In this document: positions 1-7,023 of the stretch, piece by piece
Layout: each line of letters begins with the position of its first letter
How positions within the stretch are numbered: position 1 is the first letter of the stretch
DNA from: an uncultured Clostridia bacterium
Lineage (GTDB): Bacteria; Bacillota; Clostridia; TANB77; CAG-508
Assembly: GCA_944386715.1 (NCBI GenBank)
Contig: CALXCD010000020.1
Span: forward strand, 1 to 34,598
DNA: 34,598 nt
Direction: 5' to 3'
Notes under the pieces: model-generated
Told to the model about the DNA's origin: nothing
The model's database searches: none
What the model saw: the letters and a program-made list of their open reading frames with translations, nothing else
Program-made: the position numbers and the translations under genes

Positions 1-55
1 AATATAATTATATCATGGGAAATTCCAAAACTAAATTCCTGTTGAGCTATCAGTG

Positions 56-85
56 GAATTTAATTTTAAATTCAAGGATTTTTTT
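56..85. terminator. AT-rich palindrome followed by T-run
   Basis: GAATTTAA at 56-63 pairs with TTAAATTC at 66-73, and a run of seven T follows at 79-85. This could be a weak terminator of a gene left of the window or an operator upstream of the restriction-modification promoter. The stem has almost no G+C, so the call is weak. No gene is seen in 1-205. Confidence 0.3.
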
Positions 86-103
86 AGTATTTGAGATAAT
101 TTA

Positions 104-132
104 TTGTTTAAAAAGTAATTTTATGATATAAC
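104..132 (+). promoter_or_regulatory. Promoter of the restriction-modification operon
   Basis: -35 TTGTTT (104-109), 17-bp spacer, -10 TATAAC (127-132) preceded by an extended -10 TG. It lies about 75 bp upstream of the methyltransferase start. Moderate match to sigma-A consensus. Confidence 0.5.
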
Positions 133-205
133 TTAAACAAGAATCTTATTAATGTAAAAATAGATAAAATACAGGATAGATAAAATAAATTAGAAGGGAT
201 AATTT

Positions 206-1207
206 ATGAAAGTAATTAGTTTATTCAGTGGGTGCGGAGGATTAGACTTAGGTTTTGAAAAAGCTGGTTTTGAAATCCCAATAGCAAATGAATTTGATAA
301 AAACATATGGAAAACTTATGAAATAAATCATGTGAATACAAAATTAATAAAAGGAGATATCAGAAATATAAAAGAAGAAAATTTTCCGGAAGATGTAGAT
401 GGAATAATAGGTGGTCCACCTTGCCAATCATGGTCAGAAGCAGGTTCTTTAAGAGGAATAGAAGATGACAGAGGAAAATTATTTTATGATTATATAAGAA
501 TTTTAAAACATGTTAAACCTAAATTCTTTTTAGCAGAAAATGTAAATGGTATGTTGGCAGACAGACATTCGGAGGCAGTAAATAATATCATAAAGTTATT
601 TGATGAGGCTGGATATGATGTAAAAATATATAAAGTTAATGCAAAAGATTATGGTGTAGCACAGGAAAGAAAAAGGATATTTTTTATAGGATTTAGAAAA
701 GGAGATAATTTCAAATTTACTTTCCCTAAAGGTTCTACAATAGATGATAAAGATAAATTAACTTTAAGGGATATCATTTGGGATTTACAAGATACGGCAG
801 TACCTGCATTAGATAAAAATAAACACAATCCTGATGCTATAAATAATAATGAATATTTTACTGGGGAATATTCACCAATATTTATGAGTAGAAATAGAGT
901 AAAATCATGGGACGAACAAGCATTTACCGTTCAAGCATCAGGAAGACAATGCCAAATTCACCCACAAGCACCTAAAATGATAAAAGTTGGAAAAAATGAT
1001 TGTAGATTTGTTGAAGGACAAGAAGAGCTTTATAGAAGAATGACTGTAAGAGAAGTTGCCAGAGTACAAGATTTTCCAGATACATTTAAATTTTATTATA
1101 CAAATACAAATGTTGGATATAAGATGATTGGAAATGCTGTGCCAATTAACTTAGCTTATGAAATAGCTTTGGCAATAAAAAATACTTTAGAAAATAAGGA
1201 GAATTAA
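206..1207 (+). CDS. HaeIII-like DNA (cytosine-5)-methyltransferase, predicted GGCC specificity
   Basis: A 333-residue C5 cytosine methyltransferase that would use S-adenosylmethionine to protect host DNA from the endonuclease encoded next. Motif I is [11 protein letters not shown] (residues 7-17), the catalytic Cys73 lies in [10 protein letters not shown], motif VI is ENV at 111-113, motif VIII QERKR at 153-157, motif IX around 278-290, and motif X GNAVP at 309-313. From memory it is closely similar to M.HaeIII over its whole length, including the target-recognition stretch around residues 227-250 (MSRNRV and VQASGRQCQ), so GGCC is the inferred site. The start has an AGAAGGG ribosome-binding site. 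The stop codon abuts the ATG of the endonuclease gene with no gap. Family is certain; target site is inferred from recalled similarity. Confidence 0.95.
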   Translation: MKVISLFSGCGGLDLGFEKAGFEIPIANEFDKNIWKTYEINHVNTKLIKGDIRNIKEENFPEDVDGIIGGPPCQSWSEAGSLRGIEDDRGKLFYDYIRILKHVKPKFFLAENVNGMLADRHSEAVNNIIKLFDEAGYDVKIYKVNAKDYGVAQERKRIFFIGFRKGDNFKFTFPKGSTIDDKDKLTLRDIIWDLQDTAVPALDKNKHNPDAINNNEYFTGEYSPIFMSRNRVKSWDEQAFTVQASGRQCQIHPQAPKMIKVGKNDCRFVEGQEELYRRMTVREVARVQDFPDTFKFYYTNTNVGYKMIGNAVPINLAYEIALAIKNTLENKEN

Positions 1208-2167
1208 ATGAGTAATAGAAGTAATAATCAAGGAAGAGCGTTTGAATATATATGTTTAATAACTTTAGAAAGGGAAATCAGTAAGTATAGAAAAGCAGAA
1301 ATAGTTTCAAATAGTTCATTTGATGCAGCTTTAACTGCTTGGAATTCTATTGACAAATCAGTACAAACGAGCCTAATGATAAGTGCAGAATCTGTAATTA
1401 AAACAATATTTGATTTAGAACCAATGATTATTGAAAAAGATGAAGATAAAATAGATTTATTAATACAACCTGATACAAAGGGGGAAATTGGTGATGTAAG
1501 AGATATTGTAGCAATTAGAAAAAGTAAAAAATGGGAAATTGGATTTAGTGTTAAGCATAATCATTTTGCAGTAAAACATAGTAGATTAGCTAAAACACTT
1601 GATTTTGGTCAAAGATGGTATAACAAAAAATGTTCTAAACAATATTGGCATGATGTAAAACCTATTTTTGAGTATCTATCTAAAGAAAAGGAAAAAGATA
1701 CAAAATGGAAAGATTTGCCTGATAAAGAACGAGATGTATATGTTCCATTGTTAAATGCTTTTGTTGATGAGATTAAAAGAGCATATAAAGAATATAGTGA
1801 ATTACCACAAAAAATGGTGGAGTATCTATTAGGAGCATTTGATTTTTACAAAATAATAAGTATAGATAATGAAAATTTAACACAAATTCAAACATTTAAT
1901 ATGAAGGGGACATTAAACCAAAAAAGTAGTAAATATGAACCAAAACTTAAAATCCCATTAGTGAATTTACCTACTCGTCTAGTAAATATAGAAATAAAAC
2001 CTGGTAGTACTAATAAAGTGGAATTATATTTAGATAATGGATGGCAATTTAGTTTCAGAATACATAATGCTTCTACTATTGTAGAACCAAGTCTAAAATT
2101 TGATATTCAAATCGAAGGTATGCCAACATCAATTATATCAATTAATTGTTTTTGGAATAATAAGTAA
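1208..2167 (+). CDS. HaeIII-family type II restriction endonuclease
   Basis: A 319-residue protein translated from an ATG directly after the methyltransferase stop, with AAGGAGA five bases upstream inside the methyltransferase gene. The N-terminus (NNQGRAFEY) and the central block GDVRDIVAI...FSVKHNH (residues 95-119) fit my recollection of the HaeIII restriction endonuclease family (RE_HaeIII). Asp96/Asp99 followed by SVK at 114-116 would be the PD-(D/E)xK-like metal site, and KHSRL at 123-127 follows. Methyltransferase first, nuclease second, in one transcript and without a controller protein, gives protection before cutting. The reading frame is intact and about family length, so the system looks functional. 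The identification rests on motif memory and on the neighbour's clear relation to M.HaeIII. Confidence 0.88.
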   Translation: MSNRSNNQGRAFEYICLITLEREISKYRKAEIVSNSSFDAALTAWNSIDKSVQTSLMISAESVIKTIFDLEPMIIEKDEDKIDLLIQPDTKGEIGDVRDIVAIRKSKKWEIGFSVKHNHFAVKHSRLAKTLDFGQRWYNKKCSKQYWHDVKPIFEYLSKEKEKDTKWKDLPDKERDVYVPLLNAFVDEIKRAYKEYSELPQKMVEYLLGAFDFYKIISIDNENLTQIQTFNMKGTLNQKSSKYEPKLKIPLVNLPTRLVNIEIKPGSTNKVELYLDNGWQFSFRIHNASTIVEPSLKFDIQIEGMPTSIISINCFWNNK

Positions 2168-2190
2168 TTATTGAGGAATTATAAGTATTT

Positions 2191-2221
2191 AAGAAATGCT
2201 GTAATACAAAATGCATTTTTT
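2191..2221 (+). terminator. Terminator after the restriction-modification operon
   Basis: A 9-bp stem with one G-U pair (core AAATGC at 2194-2199 with GCATTT at 2213-2218) running into T residues, 24 bp after the endonuclease stop. Confidence 0.55.
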
Positions 2222-2342
2222 AATCCTATTCAAAATTTTTTATAAAATATATGGTATTCACTCCAAAAGAAAAAATTATAAAAAGATTAATGAAAATAGA
2301 AATACAAACCATACAATAAAATTATGCAAACTTCAAAAAGCA

Positions 2343-2371
2343 TTGACAAAACCTCTAAAAAAAGCTAAAAT
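2343..2371 (+). promoter_or_regulatory. Promoter of corA
   Basis: Consensus -35 TTGACA (2343-2348), 17-bp spacer, -10 TAAAAT (2366-2371), 35 bp upstream of the corA ATG. Confidence 0.65.
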
Positions 2372-2406
2372 AAAAGTATTGAGAGGAAAAAGAAGGGGTG
2401 AAGAAA

Positions 2407-3357
2407 ATGCTTAAAATATATAATACAGATTTAGAAACAAATCAATTTGAAGAAATAAAAGAATTTAAAAAAGGAAGTTGGATAAACCTGACAAACCCCT
2501 CAGAGACCGAAATAAAAAAAGTATGTGAAGGTGTTAATATAGAAGAAGATTTCATAAGAGATGCCTTAGATTATGAAGAAAAAGCAAGAATAGACCAAGA
2601 AGATGATGATAATACAGTTTTATTCGTAGTAGATGTACCTATTATAGAAAAAAATGAAGAAAATGATATATACACTACTATGCCACTAGGGATGATAGTA
2701 GTTAGAGATGACTTTTTTATAACAGTATCATTGAAAAAGAACAAAATAATAGAAGAATTTGAAAAAAGAAAAATAAAAAACTTTCAAACATACAAAAAAA
2801 CAAGATTTATATTCCAAATATTATATTTAAATTCATCCTATTATTTAAATTATCTAAAAAGAATAAATAAAGAAACAGAAATTGCCGAATATATCTTAAA
2901 AAACTCAATGAAAAACAAAGAGCTTTTAAAACTATTAAGTTTAGAAAAAGGTTTAGTATATTTCACAACATCTTTAAAATCAAATGAGTTAGTAATGGAA
3001 AAAACCCTAAGAGGAAAAATAATTAAATTATATGAAGATGATGAAGAAATACTAGAAGATGCCATTACAGAAAACAGACAAGCAATAGAAATGGCACAAA
3101 TATATCGAGATATTTTGAATGGAACCACGGATGCTTATGCTTCTATCATATCTAATAACCTAAATGGTGTGATGAAATTTTTAACATCCATTACAATTGT
3201 ACTAGCTGTACCAACGATGATTTCTAGCTTTTGGGGAATGAATGTAAGTTTACCATTTCAAGACAGTCCTATTGGTTTTATCATCATGATTTGTATATCA
3301 GTAACATTGACATTACTGGTAACGTGGTGGTTAAAGAAAAAAGATATGTTAAATTAA
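2407..3357 (+). CDS. corA: CorA-family Mg2+ (divalent cation) transporter
   Basis: A 316-residue CorA-type channel subunit, expected to form a pentamer in the cytoplasmic membrane and import Mg2+ (possibly Co2+ or Ni2+). Residues 1 to about 255 form the cytoplasmic funnel with charged helices. The C-terminus has two membrane helices, FLTSITIVLAVPTMISSFW and FIIMICISVTLTLLVTWW, separated by the signature GMN (near residue 277, WGMN instead of the common YGMN) and a short acidic loop, ending in the typical basic tail KKKDMLN. Length is normal. The ATG at 2407 was chosen because AGAAGGGG lies 8 bases upstream; an in-frame GTG at 2398 is part of that ribosome-binding site. It is monocistronic, with its own promoter and a terminator shared with the convergent capA-like gene. 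Confidence 0.93.
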   Translation: MLKIYNTDLETNQFEEIKEFKKGSWINLTNPSETEIKKVCEGVNIEEDFIRDALDYEEKARIDQEDDDNTVLFVVDVPIIEKNEENDIYTTMPLGMIVVRDDFFITVSLKKNKIIEEFEKRKIKNFQTYKKTRFIFQILYLNSSYYLNYLKRINKETEIAEYILKNSMKNKELLKLLSLEKGLVYFTTSLKSNELVMEKTLRGKIIKLYEDDEEILEDAITENRQAIEMAQIYRDILNGTTDAYASIISNNLNGVMKFLTSITIVLAVPTMISSFWGMNVSLPFQDSPIGFIIMICISVTLTLLVTWWLKKKDMLN

Positions 3358-3360
3358 AAT

Positions 3361-3400
3361 AAAACACTTAGGAAATGTGTATACAAAACCTAAGTGTTTT
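3361..3400. terminator. Bidirectional terminator between convergent corA and capA-like genes
   Basis: Perfect 12-bp inverted repeat AAAACACTTAGG (3361-3372) with CCTAAGTGTTTT (3389-3400), giving a T-run on either strand. Its right arm includes the stop codon of the minus-strand gene. Confidence 0.75.
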
Positions 3401-4691
3401 CTCTTTTCAAAATTTGATTAATTTTTGTCAATTGGGTTTGTAAGTAAGTATAAGTAGATTGACCAATAGAAGTATCTGTACCAGATTCATATAATTTTAA
3501 TGTTTTTTCAATATTCAAAACTTTCATTTTTTGGACAGATTTAGAGGTGTCTTTATACATATAAATAGGAATATAATCTACATTATCTATAGTAATAGAA
3601 CCATCTACTTGTTTTGTAATAGAAAGATTTAAAATAATAGAATTTCTAGTATTTTCAGCATTTTGGTCACAAATGAAATTTCCCAAAGCATAAATGATAA
3701 ATCCATCTTGTGTAGAGCCATCTTCTAAAGTTACAGTTCTTTTTTCCATTGGTTGTAAAACATGAGGATGATTTCCTAAAATAATATTAACACCATTTTG
3801 AAATAAAAAATCAGCTAAATCCTCTTGTTCTTTATTTGCAGATGTTTGATACTCTGTTCCCCAATGCATACAAGCGACAATAACATCTGCATCTTGAGAT
3901 TTTGCAGATTCGATGTCTTTTTTGATCAAATCTTTATCTATTAAATTAACACAATATGGCTTATCAGAAGGAACAGGGATTCCGTTCGTACCATACGTAT
4001 AATTAATAAAAGCAACTTTTAACCCTTTTGTATACTTAAATAAAATTTTATCTCTTTCTTCTTGTGTTTGATAAGTTCCAAGATGAGAAATATCTGCTTT
4101 ATTTAAAATATCAATTGTCCTAGATAAGCCATCAAATCCCATATCTAAGCAATGATTTCCAGCAGTAGATAAAACATCGATACCAATATCCTTTAAACTA
4201 TAAGCTAAGCTATCCGGAGAATTAAAAGTAGGATAATTACTATAACCTCTTTCTTCACCAGCAAAACAAGTTTCTAAACTAGCAACAGCAATATCACTTT
4301 TTTGAATATCATATTTGATATCATTAAATACATAAGAAAAATCATAAGTATTTGTTTCTTTTTGATAAGCATCCCAATATTGCGTGTTATGACACATCAC
4401 ATCACCAATTGCTGTTAAAGTAAATGTAATAGGTTTTTGCTCATCCATTTCGGGTGTAGAACTAACTTCAACAGAATTAGCCTCTTCTATGTTAGTAGAA
4501 AGTATATCTTCAGATTGTTTTGATAATTCTGCTTGATAGTTCCAATTTTTTATTTGTGTGAAAACAAAAAGTCCAAGTAAGATAAAAATTAAAAAAACAA
4601 TAGAAAAAGCTAAGATGGAAATAAATTTTTTTTCTTTCAATTTTTCTTGCATTTGAATTCTATTTTTTTTATTTCTTACATTTCTTCTCAT
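3390..4691 (-). CDS. CapA/PgsA-like membrane-anchored metallophosphatase-fold protein
   Basis: A 433-residue protein of the bacterial capsule synthesis CapA family (PGA_cap, calcineurin-like fold). A basic N-terminus is followed by one membrane helix (about residues 22-46, rich in I, L, F), placing the rest outside the cell. Family motifs are IGDVMCH, AGNHCLDMG, CMHWGTEY, GNHPHVLQP and YALGNFICD, which provide the Asp/His/Asn metal ligands of the fold. In Bacillus, CapA/PgsA takes part in poly-gamma-glutamate synthesis or export, but no other pgs/cap gene is present here, so substrate and role are open. GGAGG lies six bases before the second of two consecutive ATG codons, which is taken as the start. 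The next element upstream is hairpin repeat copy 1. Confidence 0.85.
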   Translation of the reverse strand: MRRNVRNKKNRIQMQEKLKEKKFISILAFSIVFLIFILLGLFVFTQIKNWNYQAELSKQSEDILSTNIEEANSVEVSSTPEMDEQKPITFTLTAIGDVMCHNTQYWDAYQKETNTYDFSYVFNDIKYDIQKSDIAVASLETCFAGEERGYSNYPTFNSPDSLAYSLKDIGIDVLSTAGNHCLDMGFDGLSRTIDILNKADISHLGTYQTQEERDKILFKYTKGLKVAFINYTYGTNGIPVPSDKPYCVNLIDKDLIKKDIESAKSQDADVIVACMHWGTEYQTSANKEQEDLADFLFQNGVNIILGNHPHVLQPMEKRTVTLEDGSTQDGFIIYALGNFICDQNAENTRNSIILNLSITKQVDGSITIDNVDYIPIYMYKDTSKSVQKMKVLNIEKTLKLYESGTDTSIGQSTYTYLQTQLTKINQILKRENT

Positions 4692-4780
4692 CATTTTCCT
4701 CCAAAATATAGGTTAAATACAAATTATCACAAAATACAAAAAATAGCAATAAAAAATGATAAAAGTTGAAATTGAAATAT

Positions 4781-4959
4781 GGAATTAATTGTTACAATTC
4801 ACAGCTGTTTTATATAATATCAGAAAAGCCTGATATATAGATATTTTTAATCAAAACATAGCTGGGGCGTAACAATCCGGGTCTTGATTTTCAAATATCT
4901 ATATATCAGGCTTTTCTGAATTATTAATTTATTTACTGTTGATTGTAACAATTAATTCC
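4781..4959 (+). repeat. Structured hairpin repeat, copy 1
   Basis: A perfect 27-bp stem (4820-4846 with 4893-4919) encloses 46 nt. Inside it are an asymmetric TT/TTC internal loop, a 6-bp helix AATCAA/TTGATT (4849-4854, 4884-4889) and a 29-nt terminal loop (4855-4883) identical to that of copy 2. An outer inverted repeat, GGAATTAATTGTTACAAT (4781-4798) with its exact complement at 4942-4959, surrounds the stem at a distance of about 20 bases on each side. The loop reads in the plus direction, as in all four copies. It fills the 343-bp gap between the divergent capA-like and DUF378 genes. No coding potential is seen. Confidence 0.85.
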
Positions 4960-5037
4960 AAGAAAAAAACAAAATGTATTTTTTTGAGAAAAACGGAAAT
5001 ACTAAAAATGAATAGAAAGTTAAAAGGAGGAAGAAAA

Positions 5038-5226
5038 ATGAAAGTAATAGATAAAATAGCATTAGTATTAATGATTATTGGTGCTATTAACTGGGGACTA
5101 ATTGCCATATTCAATTTTGACTTAGTTGCTACTATTTTTGGAGATATGACAATACTTTCAAGAATTGTGTATGGTTTAGTTGGTGTTTCTGGATTATGGG
5201 GAATCAAATTATTATTTGATGATTAA
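5038..5226 (+). CDS. DUF378 family small membrane protein (YuzA-like)
   Basis: A 62-residue protein with two hydrophobic helices, about residues 6-30 and 36-58. The first carries the family's hallmark GAINWGL and leads into FNFDLVATIFG; the second contains VYGLVGVSGLWGI. This is the normal size and pattern of DUF378 proteins, whose function is unknown. The ATG at 5038 is preceded by a strong AAGGAGG; in-frame codons further upstream read into poorly conserved sequence and lack a ribosome-binding site. It is followed by a clear terminator, so it is probably monocistronic. No promoter could be chosen with confidence; the hairpin repeat copy 1 may lie in its 5' region. Confidence 0.88.
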   Translation: MKVIDKIALVLMIIGAINWGLIAIFNFDLVATIFGDMTILSRIVYGLVGVSGLWGIKLLFDD

Positions 5227-5283
5227 TAATGAAAAGATTTCTTTGCACCCAATAGAAAACTAAAAAATGAGGGTAACTCTATG

Positions 5284-5320
5284 AAATTTTCTCATACAAA
5301 TTAGTATGAGGAAATTTTTT
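5284..5320 (+). terminator. Terminator of the DUF378 gene
   Basis: A 14-bp stem with one G-U pair: AAATTTTCTCATAC (5284-5297) with GTATGAGGAAATTT (5304-5317), continuing into a T-run. Confidence 0.75.
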
Positions 5321-5326
5321 TCTGCC

Positions 5327-5355
5327 TTGAAAAATGGTAAAAAATAGTATATAAT
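5327..5355 (+). promoter_or_regulatory. Promoter of the ABC-F gene
   Basis: -35 TTGAAA (5327-5332), 17-bp spacer, consensus -10 TATAAT (5350-5355), 33 bp upstream of the ATG at 5389. Confidence 0.7.
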
Positions 5356-5388
5356 ACCAAAGACGAAAAAAAGAGAGGAGAAAGTAAA

Positions 5389-6972
5389 ATGTTAAGTGCT
5401 AATGGAGTAACCGTACGTTTTGGAAAAAGAGTATTATTTGAAGATGTTAATATAAAATTTGGAAAAGGTAATTGCTACGGAATTATAGGTGCCAATGGAG
5501 CAGGAAAATCTACTTTTTTAAAAGTATTATCTGGAGAAATTGAACCAAGCAAAGGAGATGTCAGTATCGAAAAAGGAGAAAGAATATCTGTATTAAAACA
5601 AGACCACTTTGCTTTTGAAGAATATACAGTAATAGATACTGTTATCATGGGAAATAAAGAACTATATGACATCATGAAACAAAAAGAAGAAATTTATGCA
5701 AAACCAGATTTTTCAGAAGAAGATGGAATGATAGCAGCAAAATTAGAAGAAAGATTTGCAGAGCTAGATGGATGGAATGCAGAATCAGATGCAGCAATAT
5801 TACTAAATGATTTAGGGATTATCCCAGATAATCACTACAAATTAATGAAAGAATTAGAAGCCAAAGACAAAGTAAAAATACTATTAGCACAAAGTTTATT
5901 TGGAAATCCAGATATCTTATTACTAGACGAACCTACCAATGACTTAGATTTAAAAAGCATCAATTGGTTACAAGATTTCTTAATGGATTTTGAAAATACA
6001 GTAATTGTAGTATCACACGATAGATATTTCTTAAACAAAGTATGTACTCATATTGCAGATGTAGATTTCGGAAAAATAAAAGTATATCCAGGAAATTATG
6101 ACTTCTGGTATGAATCAAGTCAATTAGCTTTAAAACAAGCAAGAGAACAAAATAAGAAAAAAGAAGAAAAAATAAAAGAATTACAAGAATTTATTGCAAG
6201 ATTTAGTGCCAATGCTTCTAAGTCAAAACAAGCAACTTCTAGAAAGAAAACATTAGAGAAAATAGAATTAGAGGAGATTAAACCATCTAATAGAAAATAT
6301 CCATATATTGATTTTAAACCAGATAGAGAACCAGGAAAAGAAATTTTACAAGTAAAAAATATCAGCAAAACAGTAGAGGGAGTAAAATTATTAGATAACA
6401 TATCTTTTGATGTAAAAGAAGGAAATAAAATTGCATTTTTAGCAGACAATGAATTAGCAAAAACCATTTTATTTCAAATACTAGCAGGTGAAATAGAACC
6501 AGATGAAGGAGAGCTAATATGGGGAACAACCATCACAACATCTTATTTCCCTAAGGATAATAACTATTTATTCCAAACAGAAGAAAATGTAACCCAATGG
6601 CTAAGAAAATATTCGAAAGACCCTGATGAAACCTATGTAAGAAGTTTCCTAGGAAGAATGCTATTTTCAGGAGATGAAGCTTTAAAAGAGGTAACCGTAT
6701 TATCAGGAGGAGAAAAAGTAAGATGTGTATTATCTAAAATGATGTTATCAGGAGCAAATTTCTTAATCTTTGATGAACCAACCAATCATTTAGATATGGA
6801 AAGTATCACTTCTTTGAACGAAGGAATGAAAAGATTTTCAGGAAACATTTTATTTACATCACATGACCATGAATTAACACAAACTGTTAGCAATAGAATT
6901 ATAGATATTAAACAAGATGGAAAAATAATAGATAGAGAAATATCTTATAATGAATATTTAGGAGTGGAATAA
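5389..6972 (+). CDS. ABC-F family ATPase, YkpA/YbiT type
   Basis: A 527-residue soluble protein with two ABC nucleotide-binding domains and no membrane segment, as in ABC-F translation factors that act at the ribosomal E site. NBD1 has a canonical Walker A (GANGAGKST, 34-42) and Walker B (ILLLDEPTNDLD), but its signature LSGG is replaced by ELEAKDK. A charged linker follows (about 250-290: KKKEEKIKELQEF, SKSKQATSRKK). NBD2 has a degenerate Walker A (LADNELAKT) but a perfect LSGGEKVR signature and DEPTNHLD. One complete composite ATP site is therefore expected (Walker A of NBD1 with signature of NBD2) and one degenerate site. From memory Bacillus YkpA shows a similar asymmetry. The start has GAGGAG. 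There is only 51 bp and no terminator before tex, so co-transcription is possible. Confidence 0.92.
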   Translation: MLSANGVTVRFGKRVLFEDVNIKFGKGNCYGIIGANGAGKSTFLKVLSGEIEPSKGDVSIEKGERISVLKQDHFAFEEYTVIDTVIMGNKELYDIMKQKEEIYAKPDFSEEDGMIAAKLEERFAELDGWNAESDAAILLNDLGIIPDNHYKLMKELEAKDKVKILLAQSLFGNPDILLLDEPTNDLDLKSINWLQDFLMDFENTVIVVSHDRYFLNKVCTHIADVDFGKIKVYPGNYDFWYESSQLALKQAREQNKKKEEKIKELQEFIARFSANASKSKQATSRKKTLEKIELEEIKPSNRKYPYIDFKPDREPGKEILQVKNISKTVEGVKLLDNISFDVKEGNKIAFLADNELAKTILFQILAGEIEPDEGELIWGTTITTSYFPKDNNYLFQTEENVTQWLRKYSKDPDETYVRSFLGRMLFSGDEALKEVTVLSGGEKVRCVLSKMMLSGANFLIFDEPTNHLDMESITSLNEGMKRFSGNILFTSHDHELTQTVSNRIIDIKQDGKIIDREISYNEYLGVE

Positions 6973-7023
6973 TGCTTAGAAAAATTAAAATAAAAGACTA
7001 GGAAAGGAAGAAAAGAAAAACAA

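Noticed and set aside
2211..2414. 67-codon open frame upstream of corA
   Set aside because: It starts inside the terminator of the restriction-modification operon, spans the corA promoter, overlaps the corA start and has no ribosome-binding site; composition is that of random A-rich DNA.
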